DNA from: Novosphingobium meiothermophilum
Lineage (GTDB): Bacteria > Pseudomonadota > Alphaproteobacteria > Sphingomonadales > Sphingomonadaceae
Length of the DNA stretch: 54,357 nucleotides
Assembly (NCBI RefSeq): GCF_003171715.1
Contig: NZ_QGHL01000013.1
Coordinates: forward strand, 1-54,357
Reading direction: 5' to 3'
Part shown: positions 33,752-42,284 of the stretch, piece after piece
How the letters are laid out: each line of letters opens with the position of its first letter
Numbering within the stretch: the stretch's first letter is position 1
Notes under the pieces: model-generated
Seen by the model: only the letters and a program-made list of their open reading frames with translations
Databases searched by the model: none
Told to the model about the DNA's origin: nothing
Translations under genes and position numbers: made by a program

Positions 33752-33975
33752 TGCTGGAGATGCGCCCCGATTGCGAGCGGTGCGGCGCCGATCTTCCCGC
33801 CGAGGCTCCCGGTGCGTTCATCTGTTCGCTGGAGTGCACCTTCTGCGCGCAATGTGCGGAAGAACTCGATGACCGCTGCCCCGGCTGCGGCGGCGAACTG
33901 ATGGACCGGCCCACCCGCGCCAGAGCGCTCCACGCGAAGTATCCCCCCGCCACCCGGCGCAAGTTCAGGAGCTGA
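33751..33975 (+). CDS. DUF1272 domain zinc-binding protein
   Basis: The ATG at 33751 overlaps the glmM stop. The 74-residue product ([20 protein letters not shown]) has cysteines in CERC, CSLECTFCAQC and CPGCGGEL, which would bind two zinc ions. This is the DUF1272 signature. The role is unknown. Translational coupling to glmM and two bases to thiD put it in the same operon. Confidence 0.88.
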   Translation: MLEMRPDCERCGADLPAEAPGAFICSLECTFCAQCAEELDDRCPGCGGELMDRPTRARALHAKYPPATRRKFRS

Positions 33976-33976
33976 C

Positions 33977-34723
33977 ATGCAACCCGTTCGCGTGCTTTCG
34001 ATTGCCGGTTCCGATTCGGGCGGCGGCGCGGGGATTCAGGCCGACATCAAGACCATCACCATGCTTGGCGGCTATGCCATGACCGCGATCTGCGCCCTGA
34101 CCGCGCAGGACACCACCGGCGTCCACGCGGCAACGCCTGTCGATCCGGCGATGGTTGCCGCGCAGATCGATGCCTGCGCAAACGACATCGGCGTCGATGC
34201 CGTGAAGATCGGAATGCTCGGCTCGCCGGAGATTGCCGCTGTCGTTGCCGACCGGCTGGAGCGCCTTGCCGTGCCGATCGTGTTCGATCCGGTGATGGTC
34301 GCCACCAGCGGCGCCGTTCTGGCCGATGCCGCAACCATCGCGGGGTTCGAGCGGCTGATGGCCATTGCCACGCTGACCACGCCCAATGTGCCGGAACTGG
34401 CGGCGCTGGGCGGCGATGCGGCCCTGCGCGCACGCGGCATCGCCTATATCGCCAAGGGCGGCGATGCCGAAGGCGATGAGGTGACGGACCGGCTGGTCGT
34501 GCCCGGAAAGGCCGACAGGGTGTGGACCGCCCCGCGCATTGTCACGCGCCATGCCCATGGCACCGGGTGCACGATGTCGAGCGCGATCGCCACTTTCCTT
34601 GCCAGCGGTGCATCGCTGGAAGACGCGGTCGAGGACGCGCGCGATTTCGTCCGCGCGGCAATGATGGCCGCCCCCGGTTTCGGCGCCGGGAACGGGCCGC
34701 TGGGCCATCAGGCGGTGCGCTGA
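33977..34723 (+). CDS. thiD: Hydroxymethylpyrimidine/phosphomethylpyrimidine kinase
   Basis: ThiD phosphorylates HMP and HMP-P in thiamin synthesis. The 248-residue ribokinase-fold protein has VLSIAGSDSGGGAGIQADIK at the N terminus, VKIGMLGSPE, DPVMVATSG and the anion-hole and catalytic Asp-like loop HGTGCTMSSAIA. It is the last gene of the glmM operon. No TPP riboswitch was seen, consistent with its position within an operon. Confidence 0.94.
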   Translation: MQPVRVLSIAGSDSGGGAGIQADIKTITMLGGYAMTAICALTAQDTTGVHAATPVDPAMVAAQIDACANDIGVDAVKIGMLGSPEIAAVVADRLERLAVPIVFDPVMVATSGAVLADAATIAGFERLMAIATLTTPNVPELAALGGDAALRARGIAYIAKGGDAEGDEVTDRLVVPGKADRVWTAPRIVTRHAHGTGCTMSSAIATFLASGASLEDAVEDARDFVRAAMMAAPGFGAGNGPLGHQAVR

Positions 34724-34769
34724 ACGCGCACCGTCCTTTCAGCCGCCCCTTTCATCCGCCGAACCCCGT

Positions 34770-35651
34770 TCAGCAATCGAGATCGTAGAACCGCACGATG
34801 TGCTGCCATGCCTCCTCGGCGGTTTCGACCGGGGTGAACAGGTCAAGATCTGCGTGATTGATAACGCCCTCGTCCGCCAGGGCCTCGAAATTGACGATCC
34901 GGTTCCAGAAGTCCTTGCCGAACAGCAGGATGGGGATCGGCTGCATCTTGCCGGTCTGGATCAGCGTGAGCAGCTCGAAGAACTCGTCGAGCGTGCCGAA
35001 ACCGCCCGGAAACACCGCCACCGCGCGCGCGCGGATCAGGAAGTGCATCTTGCGCAGCGCAAAGTAATGGAACTGGAACGAAAGGTGCGGCGTGACAAAG
35101 GCGTTGGGCGCCTGTTCATGCGGGAGGACGATATTGAGACCAACCGATTCGGCGCCCGCCTCGTGCGCGCCGCGATTGGCAGCCTCCATGATCGACGGCC
35201 CGCCGCCGGAGCAGACGACGAACTGGCGCTTGCCGTCCTCGACGGGGGCGCACTTGCTGGCGATATAGGCCAGCCTGCGCGCCTGCTCCACATAGCTCGC
35301 CTTGGCGGCAAGCCGTTCGGCGATGGCGCGGCGCTCCGGCGTATCGGCGGCGGCCACAAGGGCCGCTGCCTGATCGGGCGCGGGAATGCGCGCGGAACCA
35401 TAGATGACAAGGGTTGATCCCACCCCGGCCTCTTCCAGCAGCATTTCGGGCTTGAGCAGTTCAAGCTGGAAGCGCACCGGGCGAAGTTCCTCGCGCAGGA
35501 GGAAATCAATGTCGCGGAACGCAAGGCGATAGGCCGGATGCTGCTGCTGGGGTGTGGCCTGGGAGTGGCTCTCGACAAAACCGGCTTCCTGCTCGGCCTT
35601 GTAGAACTTGCGGCTGGTCAGCTCGTGCTGCCTCTTTTCTTCTTCTGTCAT
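34770..35651 (-). CDS. LOG family protein (possible cytokinin riboside phosphoribohydrolase)
   Basis: The 293-residue product has both marks of the family: GGGPSIMEAANRGAHEAGAE and FPGGFGTLDEFFELLTLIQ (PGGxGTxxE). It has a roughly 90-residue N-terminal helical extension and an inserted helical segment (AIAERLAAKASYVEQARRLA), typical of the longer TIGR00730-type members. Proteins of this family cleave nucleotide monophosphates to base and ribose phosphate; the real substrate here is unknown. Its start at 35651 lies 80 bases from island B. Confidence 0.86.
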   Translation of the reverse strand: MTEEEKRQHELTSRKFYKAEQEAGFVESHSQATPQQQHPAYRLAFRDIDFLLREELRPVRFQLELLKPEMLLEEAGVGSTLVIYGSARIPAPDQAAALVAAADTPERRAIAERLAAKASYVEQARRLAYIASKCAPVEDGKRQFVVCSGGGPSIMEAANRGAHEAGAESVGLNIVLPHEQAPNAFVTPHLSFQFHYFALRKMHFLIRARAVAVFPGGFGTLDEFFELLTLIQTGKMQPIPILLFGKDFWNRIVNFEALADEGVINHADLDLFTPVETAEEAWQHIVRFYDLDC

Positions 35652-35730
35652 GCCGCACTAAGTCGGGCCGCAAAAGCCAAAGCGCAAGAGGCACTTGCAC
35701 CCACAACGAACCGGAAAATCAGGGAGAAGG

Positions 35731-35749
35731 TGGATGCCCCGCGAGGATT
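35731..35749 (+). repeat. Island B left attachment repeat (attL core)
   Basis: Nineteen bases identical to the tRNA-Gln 3' end at 42603-42621. The flanking bases on both sides differ, so the identity is exactly the duplicated core. Confidence 0.85.
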
Positions 35750-35865
35750 ATAATCCACGTCCACGCTCACCCGTGACCTTCTCATAACATGCTAACAACA
35801 CTGTATTTATCTAGATTTCTTGTCCGCCAAGCCCCATTGACTCCCGCCAGCATCCACCCCAAAGT

Positions 35866-35885
35866 GTGGGAACAAACGTGGGAAC
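35866..35885 (+). repeat. Candidate integrase arm sites, island B left
   Basis: GTGGGAAC occurs at 35866-35873 and 35878-35885, 12 bases apart in direct orientation, just before the integrase start. The same pair with the same spacing occurs at the right end (42526-42545). Confidence 0.65.
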
Positions 35886-35888
35886 AAG

Positions 35889-37163
35889 ATGCATATGGGC
35901 AAGCTGACGGCGATCAAGGTTAAGAACGCCAAGCCGGGACGACACGCGGACGGCGATGGCCTCTTTCTTTACGTCAAGGAGTCGGGCGCGCGCACGTTCG
36001 TGCTCAGGGTTCAGTATCAGGGCAAGCGGCGCGACATTGGACTCGGGACAGCAGACGTTGACAGCTCTGGCCGCGATGCATTCGGCGCTCACAATCCGTT
36101 GGATGCCACGTCTCTTATGCTCCGCAAATCGCTCACACTGGCGGAAGCACGCGAAAAAGCTGCCGCCCTGCGTAAGCTGGCCAAAGCTGGGGCCGACCCC
36201 GTTGCGGAACGAGACAAGGAACGACGGGTGATCCCCACGTTTGCCGAGGCGGTGACCTCGGCACACAAGGCGCTGGCCCCCGGTTTAGCGGAAAAGAACG
36301 CCAAGGCTTTCCTCGCCTCACTTCAAGAACATGCAAACCCCAAGCTCGGCAAGTTGACGGTCGACGCCATTGGTGCCCCCGAGATCCTCTTGGCGCTGGC
36401 GCCAATCTGGACCGACAAGCCGGTCATGGCCAAGAAGGTGCGCGCGCGTATTGTTCAGGTTCTGGCCTTCGCTAAAGCGCAAGGCTGGCGCACGGAGGCC
36501 CTTCCAGATGCCCGCGAAATGAAGTCCGGCCTGTCACGCCAAGCCCGCGGCGGAAACTTTGCCGCAATGCCGTTTGCAGAAGTGCCCGAATTTTTTGCGG
36601 ATCAGTTGGGCAAGGGGCAGTCGGCCAGCCGCAACGCCATGATGTTCGCCATCCTGACGGCAGCGCGCTCTGGCGAGGTGCGACAGGCTAGGTGGGAGCA
36701 AATCGACCTTGAGGCGCGCACGTGGTCGCGCCCCGCCGACATGATGAAGATGAAGGACGCGCATGTCGTCACCCTGAGCAACGCAGCGATTGCCTTGCTG
36801 GAGCGACTTGCGCCTGAAGACGCACGTAAAGGCCTTGTGTTTCCGGGCACGAAAGGTGGCCCTCTCTCGGATATGTCGCTGACCAAGATCATGCGTCTCG
36901 CCCACCGCACTGAGACGGTGCATGGCTTCCGCTCCGCGTTTCGCGTCTGGGCTGCCGAGAAAATGCCCACCATTCCGGCGATGGTGTCGGAAATGGCACT
37001 GGCCCACCGGGTGGGAACATCGACCGAGCAAGCCTATCTACGCACGGACCTGCGCGACATGCGCCGCACACTCATGGATGCATGGGGGATGTTTGTCTCG
37101 CCGCTACTGTCTGGCGCAAGCGCCGAAAACAATGTGGTATCGCTCATGGCATCGCAAGCATGA
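35889..37163 (+). CDS. int: P4-type tyrosine integrase of island B
   Basis: The 424-residue product has the N-terminal DUF4102 arm domain (GKLTAIKVKNAKPGRHADGD GLFLYV). A core-binding domain follows at about 115-215. The catalytic domain has Arg (TAARSGEVR), VHGFRSAFR with the HxxR pair, LAHRVGTS and nucleophile Tyr (EQAYLRTDL). All key residues are there. It starts at ATG 35889, or at ATG 35895 in the same frame. It reads into the island, with the candidate arm repeats directly upstream, so integrase binding could also repress its own promoter. The next gene overlaps its stop. Confidence 0.93.
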   Translation: MHMGKLTAIKVKNAKPGRHADGDGLFLYVKESGARTFVLRVQYQGKRRDIGLGTADVDSSGRDAFGAHNPLDATSLMLRKSLTLAEAREKAAALRKLAKAGADPVAERDKERRVIPTFAEAVTSAHKALAPGLAEKNAKAFLASLQEHANPKLGKLTVDAIGAPEILLALAPIWTDKPVMAKKVRARIVQVLAFAKAQGWRTEALPDAREMKSGLSRQARGGNFAAMPFAEVPEFFADQLGKGQSASRNAMMFAILTAARSGEVRQARWEQIDLEARTWSRPADMMKMKDAHVVTLSNAAIALLERLAPEDARKGLVFPGTKGGPLSDMSLTKIMRLAHRTETVHGFRSAFRVWAAEKMPTIPAMVSEMALAHRVGTSTEQAYLRTDLRDMRRTLMDAWGMFVSPLLSGASAENNVVSLMASQA

Positions 37164-37807
37164 CGACCATGCGCGTTGGCGTACTCGGTGGCTGGTATAA
37201 AAGGACCCGTAGAGGTGCGCTGACGCGGGAAGAGCGCGACTTGCTCCCCAACGCTGCCGAAAAGCTCGCCGCGAAACTTGGGCTTCCGGCCCCGAACAGG
37301 CCGATCCCCATTGCTGTAGGTATCGGGGAACCGCTCACCAGGCTGCAAAAGGAGAGGCTGCGTAGAAGACTTTGGGCGATCCCAGCCGTGCGATCACTGG
37401 CCATTGGCAAGCGCAAGCTACTGCTGAAAGTGATCGCAGATGCGCTTCAATGGTGGTGGTGTGAAGCCAAGCCCATGTGGTCGTGGGCTGAAGTGCCCCG
37501 ACACGTGCAACTGCTCGGGCGCAAGCCAAATGTCGGGGATCGCCGGTTCCTGATAGCCTGTGTCGATGCGTGGAAGCTAGTTGCGGGGAAGTGCCAAGCG
37601 CCAAGTGCTGCCGAGATTGAAGGGCGCGCACGTTCGGGAGGTGTGACGAGCGCGAAGCCGTATTTGAATATCACGGCTAACATTGCTGACACGGCATGGC
37701 GCGCGTGCGGCCATGCGGTGCCGCACTCAAAATGGGCTGGCTTGTGCGACAACGTTCGGAGCGATCTCGCGCTCAGGGCCAAAGCCAAAAACAATTCACC
37801 GAATTAA
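37160..37807 (+). CDS. Hypothetical island protein
   Basis: The ATG at 37160 overlaps the integrase stop as ATGA, giving 215 residues; ATG 37169 is also possible. The protein is basic in its first half (KRTRRGALTREERDLLPNAA) and tryptophan-rich in the middle (ADALQWWWCEAKPMWSWAEV). A C-terminal part (GGVTSAKPYLNITANIADTA) is neutral. There is no signal peptide or known motif. Coupling to the integrase suggests a role in maintenance or excision, but I do not recognise it. Confidence 0.6.
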   Translation: MTTMRVGVLGGWYKRTRRGALTREERDLLPNAAEKLAAKLGLPAPNRPIPIAVGIGEPLTRLQKERLRRRLWAIPAVRSLAIGKRKLLLKVIADALQWWWCEAKPMWSWAEVPRHVQLLGRKPNVGDRRFLIACVDAWKLVAGKCQAPSAAEIEGRARSGGVTSAKPYLNITANIADTAWRACGHAVPHSKWAGLCDNVRSDLALRAKAKNNSPN

Positions 37808-37863
37808 GGACTAAATCCGCGCGACTTCCGCTGCTGTAGCTGGACTGCCGACCCGGAATATCA

Positions 37864-37881
37864 GGACTGCATGGGCAGTCC
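37864..37881. promoter_or_regulatory. Inverted repeat upstream of the alpA-like gene
   Basis: GGACTGC at 37864-37870 and GCAGTCC at 37875-37881 pair over 4 bases; a further direct GGACTGC lies about 22 bases before (near 37842). The site is 22 bases before the AlpA-like start and could be its operator or an attenuator. Confidence 0.45.
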
Positions 37882-37902
37882 GTCCGGGCCGGAGTCACTG
37901 AA

Positions 37903-38127
37903 ATGACGCTGCCTGACACTTCCACCGCGCAGGAGCCCACCGGGCTCTTCGACCTTGCCGACCTCACTGCCGAAATCAGGATGGGGCATAGCTGGATTTA
38001 TTCCGAAATGAAGGCGGGCCGGTTCCCTCGCCCCGTCAAGCTGGGGCGCGCTTCACGCTGGCGGCGTTCCGACATCGCCGCATGGCTCGCGAATGCTGCC
38101 AACGATAACACCGGCGGGGAGGCGTAA
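37903..38127 (+). CDS. AlpA-family regulator or excisionase
   Basis: The 74-residue product has the MerR-like winged helix of AlpA proteins: FDLADLTAEIRMGHSWIYSE, MKAGRFPRPVKLGRASRWRR, SDIAAWLAN. In P4-like elements such proteins act as excisionase or activate the integrase gene. It begins a run of three genes (this one, the 38131 gene, the primase) with small gaps or overlaps, so it is probably the first gene of the replication operon of island B. Confidence 0.88.
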   Translation: MTLPDTSTAQEPTGLFDLADLTAEIRMGHSWIYSEMKAGRFPRPVKLGRASRWRRSDIAAWLANAANDNTGGEA

Positions 38128-38130
38128 CCC

Positions 38131-38613
38131 ATGGTCAAGAACCTCGCGCCGTCAGCCGCCTTTAAGAAGGCCTATGAGGACCGGAAGGCACACCCCCTGC
38201 AGCTTCCGGGAAACCCCTACAAGCTCGCCGACGCAAGGCGAGCGCTTACCCCCACGCTCCGAACCGCACGTGCTGTACTCGACTACGAACGGCATCCGGT
38301 GAAGGGAGGGGGCGACGACTACCTCGGGGGCTGCTTCGCGCATGAGCGTCGAGCTTGGACGGCAAATGTGTTTCGCCGGTGGATCCCCTTTGTGCTCGGG
38401 TACGAAGCTGTGCCCGGCCTTGAGGTGATGGCGCGCCCCGACCTGCTGAAGCGTTTTTCCGACGCTGTGCTGCAAGACATCCTCCCTGCCGCCACGGTGG
38501 GGCTGGCACTCCCCAAGGGCGTGCCGATGATGGTTTGTCTTGTCGAAGTGCTGGAATACACGCTGCGCCTGATCGACGAGACGCTTGCCGCCTGCGAGGT
38601 GGTCCATGCCTGA
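38131..38613 (+). CDS. Hypothetical island protein
   Basis: The product has 160 residues and starts three bases after the AlpA-like gene. It is mostly helical with a YLGGCFAHERRAWTANVFRR segment and a hydrophobic C-terminal helix (GVPMMVCLVEVLEYTLRLID) that is short for a membrane segment. The frame overlaps the primase start by eight bases, so translation is coupled. The family is not recognised; position suggests an accessory of replication. Confidence 0.6.
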   Translation: MVKNLAPSAAFKKAYEDRKAHPLQLPGNPYKLADARRALTPTLRTARAVLDYERHPVKGGGDDYLGGCFAHERRAWTANVFRRWIPFVLGYEAVPGLEVMARPDLLKRFSDAVLQDILPAATVGLALPKGVPMMVCLVEVLEYTLRLIDETLAACEVVHA

Positions 38614-41068
38614 CCCGATCAACGTGCCGGTGGCTTTTGCCACCGGCCAGCTTGCCGCCGAATATGTCCTGCACGACATGGCCCTGTGCCCGGTCGCCGC
38701 GGGCAGCAAAGGCCCCCGGTCGCGCGGCTGGAACGAACGTGCCAACGCGATCACCGATCCGGATACGGCGGCAAAGCTGAAGGAGGGCGTGGGGCTGCTC
38801 CACGCCTACTCCGGCACAATGGCACTGGACATCGACAATGACGCGGAGGCAGCGGCATGGCTGCTGGCACGGGGGATCAACCTTGGCCAACTGTTCGCCG
38901 CGCCCGGTGCGGTGGCGATCAACTCGGGGCGCTCGGGCAAGGGCAAGCTGCTTTACCGTCTGCCGCCGGGCAGCGCGCCAGTGGAAACCGTGAAGATCAA
39001 CGGCCCGAACGGCATGGTGCTGGAATTTCGTTGCGCCACGCGTGACGGCAAGAGCGATCAGGACGTGTTGCCGCCTTCGATCCACCCCCGCACCGGGCAG
39101 CCCTACCAGTGGGACGGAGCTGGGGACTGGCGCAACATCCCGCTGATTCCCGACGCGCTGCTTGGCTGCTGGCAGGGGGAACTGGCGATCCGGCGGACGC
39201 CCGCGAACGATACCGGCCTCGTCTCGGTCATGACCGACTTTCCGCCTTCCGACGCGGAACAGGTTGCCGACCGCTGCGCGATCATCGGCGCGATGCGCGA
39301 TTCCAAGGGCCAGAATCAGGGCGAGGAGGAATGGCGGGCATGCCTCGGGGTGCTTCGCCATACGGTTCAGGGCGAGGCGCTGTGCCACGAATGGTCCAAG
39401 GGGCACCCGGACTATTCCCGCGCCGAAACCCAAGCGAAGCTGGACCGGCTCAGAGCGTATGGCCCCACGCTTTGCAAAACCCTTGGGACGTGCAAGCCGC
39501 AGGTCTGCGCGGCTTGTCCCTTCCGTGGCTTCACCAAGTCGCCGATCACCCTCGGGACGCTTCGTTTCAACACGGGTGACGCAGGGAGTGAATCCGCAGG
39601 GGGTGGCTGGCCTGTCCCTTCACCGATCGGGCGCGCACCGCTGCCGGTCCTGCCGTGGGAGGCACGGTTCCTGCCTGCCGTGTTGGCCGACATGGTTGTT
39701 AGCTATGCCGACTCCATCCCCATGAGCCGCGAATTCGTCGCCTCCAACGTGCTGGCCGCGTGCGGATCGCTGCTCAGCGGCAAGGTGCAACTGGCGCTCA
39801 AGCAACACGGGCCTTGGTTCGAGACGCCGAATAGCTGGGCGCTCAACATCGCCCCGGTTTCCTCGCACAAGACGCCTGGCCTTGCTCCCGCGCGGGAGGC
39901 GCTGAACCGGGTGGAGGAACGGTATCGGCAGGAACATCAGGTCGGGCTGGCCGGGTATCAGGCTAACAAGATCGTGTATGATGTGCAGGTGAAGGCGGCG
40001 AAGGCAGCGGCGGTCAAGGGCAAGCCCCCGGCGCAGGTGCCGCCGGAACCTGTCGCACCGCCGCTGCGCCGGGCCGTCACCAACAACGCGACGCCCGAAG
40101 CGCTCAGTGCCCTGACCGAAGGCGGCCCGGTGGTGGTGCTGGACGATGAAGCCTCCGGCCTGTTCGCGCAGATGGCGGACCCGAAAAATCAGCCCGGCAA
40201 AGCGTTCTACCTCGCCGCGCATACCGGCAGTGGCAGCTTCCAAACGGACCGCATCGGGCGTGGCGCGGTTTACATCCCCCGGCTTTGCGTGTCGGTTATC
40301 GGCAACATCCAGCCGGAACCGCTGCTTCGCATCCTGCTCGGCGCGGCACGTGAAGGTAGGCAGGCCGATGGCTTTGTGCAGCGGTTCGGTCTGATGACCA
40401 TGCCCGACCCGGTGGCGCATACGCATCTGGTCGATATGCTTTACGACATCGGCAAGTGGGCCGCAGGGCAGGACGCCATCGCGGGGCTTGTGGATTACGA
40501 CCCGGTTGCCCACGGCGCGGTCGCTTCGATGCTCGGCACCACGCTGCCGCATTTCCGGCTGTCCGATGCGGCCATGGCGCTCTGGCAGGGGGAGTATGCC
40601 AAGCAACTGGCTGAGGCCCGCAACACCGAGTTGATGGAGGCCTATCGCCAGCATGTGATGAAGCAGCCCAAGGTTATCGCCACGGTGGCGCTGGTCATCC
40701 ACGCTGTGGAAGGGTGCCAGGGCGATGTTTCTGGCCCCGTGATGGAACGGGCCATCGCCGCTTCGCGGTTCTATCTCTCCCACGCCAAGCGGGTCTATCA
40801 CATGTCGGCCCATGACGTTTACGCCGAACCGGCTCGCCAGATCGCGGCACGCATGTCGCGTGGCGAAGTCACCGGGGAATTCACCTCTCGCGAGGCTCAG
40901 CGCAGGGGATGGGCTGGCTGCGATACGCCCGAGAGCGTGGCGAACGTGCTGGCCGTGCTGGAAGATGCCGATTGGGTTCGTCCGGTTGTGGTCCAACCTT
41001 CAGCGGCAGGGGGGCGGCCCTCCAAGCGGTGGCAGGTCAGCCCGCTGGCACAGGGCAGCAAGTGGTGA
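38606..41068 (+). CDS. Primase-polymerase/DUF3987 replication protein
   Basis: An 820-residue protein starting at ATG 38606 (GAGG upstream). Residues 1-200 form a bifunctional primase/polymerase (AEP) domain: LHAYSGTMALDIDNDAEAAA with the catalytic D-x-D, and NSGRSGKGKLLYRLPPG. A cysteine group follows (CKPQVCAACPFRG). Residues 340-700 match DUF3987: SREFVASNVLAACGSLLSGK, a Walker B-like VVVLDDEASGLF, and CVSVIGNIQPEPLLRILLGA. The Walker A region reads IAPVSSHKTPGLAP, so the glycine loop is altered although Lys-Thr is kept. Such proteins start replication of satellites and plasmids. Confidence 0.82.
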   Translation: MPDPINVPVAFATGQLAAEYVLHDMALCPVAAGSKGPRSRGWNERANAITDPDTAAKLKEGVGLLHAYSGTMALDIDNDAEAAAWLLARGINLGQLFAAPGAVAINSGRSGKGKLLYRLPPGSAPVETVKINGPNGMVLEFRCATRDGKSDQDVLPPSIHPRTGQPYQWDGAGDWRNIPLIPDALLGCWQGELAIRRTPANDTGLVSVMTDFPPSDAEQVADRCAIIGAMRDSKGQNQGEEEWRACLGVLRHTVQGEALCHEWSKGHPDYSRAETQAKLDRLRAYGPTLCKTLGTCKPQVCAACPFRGFTKSPITLGTLRFNTGDAGSESAGGGWPVPSPIGRAPLPVLPWEARFLPAVLADMVVSYADSIPMSREFVASNVLAACGSLLSGKVQLALKQHGPWFETPNSWALNIAPVSSHKTPGLAPAREALNRVEERYRQEHQVGLAGYQANKIVYDVQVKAAKAAAVKGKPPAQVPPEPVAPPLRRAVTNNATPEALSALTEGGPVVVLDDEASGLFAQMADPKNQPGKAFYLAAHTGSGSFQTDRIGRGAVYIPRLCVSVIGNIQPEPLLRILLGAAREGRQADGFVQRFGLMTMPDPVAHTHLVDMLYDIGKWAAGQDAIAGLVDYDPVAHGAVASMLGTTLPHFRLSDAAMALWQGEYAKQLAEARNTELMEAYRQHVMKQPKVIATVALVIHAVEGCQGDVSGPVMERAIAASRFYLSHAKRVYHMSAHDVYAEPARQIAARMSRGEVTGEFTSREAQRRGWAGCDTPESVANVLAVLEDADWVRPVVVQPSAAGGRPSKRWQVSPLAQGSKW

Positions 41069-41077
41069 TGCCAGCAA

Positions 41078-41182
41078 GTTCTGTCGGTTTTGTCAGGGTG
41101 TTCTATATGTGTTTTCTACACATCTGGATCGCCTCCACATAACACCCCCTGCGCCCAATACAGGTGACAAAACCGACAGAAC
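41078..41182. repeat. 18-bp perfect inverted repeat after the primase gene
   Basis: GTTCTGTCGGTTTTGTCA at 41078-41095 and its exact reverse complement at 41165-41182 are separated by 69 bases. Inside these arms, GGTGTT and AACACC can form a second, shorter stem. It begins ten bases after the primase stop. The size and symmetry are larger than a normal terminator. Origin of replication, cruciform or transcript-end structure are all possible. Confidence 0.6.
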
Positions 41183-41287
41183 CACCTTGCGTTTGCCTCC
41201 CTCTTGCGTACGTTGGGATCGTAGGCCAAACGAACCATCGGCGGCGAAATCGCTCAATGGCGGGGTTGATCCGGAAAAGGGGGGAAT

Positions 41288-41725
41288 ATGACCAACAAGT
41301 TGAAAAAACCGACTGCTATGTTGCTGATGGCTTCAATATCTGCGCTTTCTGCTTGCGCTACGGTTAGGCAAGTCGATTTAGATAGCTGGAAAGGTGTTCC
41401 CGTCGAGGCCCTAGATACTCACTCTCTTTTTATCACTATGAAGTTGGTAAAGACTCTGACTGATGGCGGCGTTGAAATTAGAAATTATATAAATTCAGGA
41501 GATTATGCTAGCTGCTACGGGAGCGGAAATGCATATGGCGGTGGCGGATATGTCAACGCATCAGCGTTCTCGCGGTGCAGCTCCGGAACCATAAGCTGTA
41601 ACAACATATTCTACATTAAGGACGGAAAAGTCCTTGAGTATGCGCCTACCGGAAGCTGTTATACGGATAAGACCGTCCAGCCGGAATCTAGATACCTCCT
41701 ACTGAAAAGAGGTCTTGGACAATGA
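41288..41725 (+). CDS. Small lipoprotein
   Basis: The ATG at 41288 follows AGGGGGGA. The 145-residue product has a signal peptide with lipobox (LLMASISALSAC, Cys22 or close), then a mature domain rich in Gly, Ser, Tyr and Cys (CYGSGNAYGGGGYVNASAFS, CSSGTISCNNIF). The base composition is clearly more AT-rich than neighbouring genes, a sign of separate origin. It lies between the primase and the opposite-strand HTH gene, as a cargo (moron-like) gene would. The function is unknown; cell-surface change or exclusion of phage is only a guess. Confidence 0.7.
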   Translation: MTNKLKKPTAMLLMASISALSACATVRQVDLDSWKGVPVEALDTHSLFITMKLVKTLTDGGVEIRNYINSGDYASCYGSGNAYGGGGYVNASAFSRCSSGTISCNNIFYIKDGKVLEYAPTGSCYTDKTVQPESRYLLLKRGLGQ

Positions 41726-41770
41726 GCAGAACAAGGCCGGCACGTGTTCAGCGGCTGAGGTGTTCTGTCG

Positions 41771-42268
41771 TCAACGCTCGCTTGTGGGTGAGGGTATTAC
41801 GATATTTACGCTGAACTTGGCCTGTTGCTGCGTCTCCGGTTCGGCGTAGAGGCCCTGCAACTTCGCTGCTGCCTCCACCCCCCGATGAAGTTGGCCGCTA
41901 ACCGCCGCCAGTGCCGAGTGCAGGTTATCGGTTGCAGCTGCGTCCGCAGCACCTTCCAGTCGATCCAACGACCTGCCCAGCCGATCCAGCAAGCCGGTCA
42001 GCGTCAACACCTCCGCTGCGCTTGGCATTTCACCCGTCAGAATCGCTTTGGCCCGCTGAACCGGCGCACGGCTTTCACGGATGGGTTCCACCACCTTCGC
42101 TGCTGCCTTCAGCTTGGGGGCGAGGCAATTGGCCCGGTGCCGCCCGAGGGCGGACTTGCTAACGCCGAAATGCGCCGAGGTGGGAATGAGTGTGCCGCCA
42201 GCCGATAATGCCGCGTCAATCGCGGTCAGGTCAGAGCGTTGGCAGATACTGCAAGCAGGTGTGGCCAT
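41771..42268 (-). CDS. Zinc-binding HTH protein of island B
   Basis: The 165-residue product starts at ATG 42268. Cys6 and Cys9 (CSIC) with His44 and Cys48 (GRHRANC) probably bind zinc around a helix-turn-helix (ALSAGGTLIPTSAHFGVSKS ALGRHR). The rest is helical. This C-x2-C ... SxxxLxRHR pattern occurs in many phage and island proteins whose role is unclear, and a terminase small-subunit-like role has been considered for similar folds. An 18-bp palindrome overlaps the start codon, so autoregulation is likely. Confidence 0.65.
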   Translation of the reverse strand: MATPACSICQRSDLTAIDAALSAGGTLIPTSAHFGVSKSALGRHRANCLAPKLKAAAKVVEPIRESRAPVQRAKAILTGEMPSAAEVLTLTGLLDRLGRSLDRLEGAADAAATDNLHSALAAVSGQLHRGVEAAAKLQGLYAEPETQQQAKFSVNIVIPSPTSER

Positions 42269-42284
42269 GGTATTATAATACCAT
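42267..42284. promoter_or_regulatory. 18-bp perfect palindrome at the HTH gene start
   Basis: ATGGTATTATAATACCAT reads the same on both strands and ends in the start codon of the 42268 gene. It contains TATAAT in a position that would give a very short or leaderless transcript, and no ribosome binding site is visible. It is probably an autoregulatory operator with a -10 element. Confidence 0.55.

Noticed and set aside
33977..34723. TPP riboswitch before thiD
   Set aside because: Only two bases separate it from the previous gene and no conserved THI-box was seen upstream of the operon.
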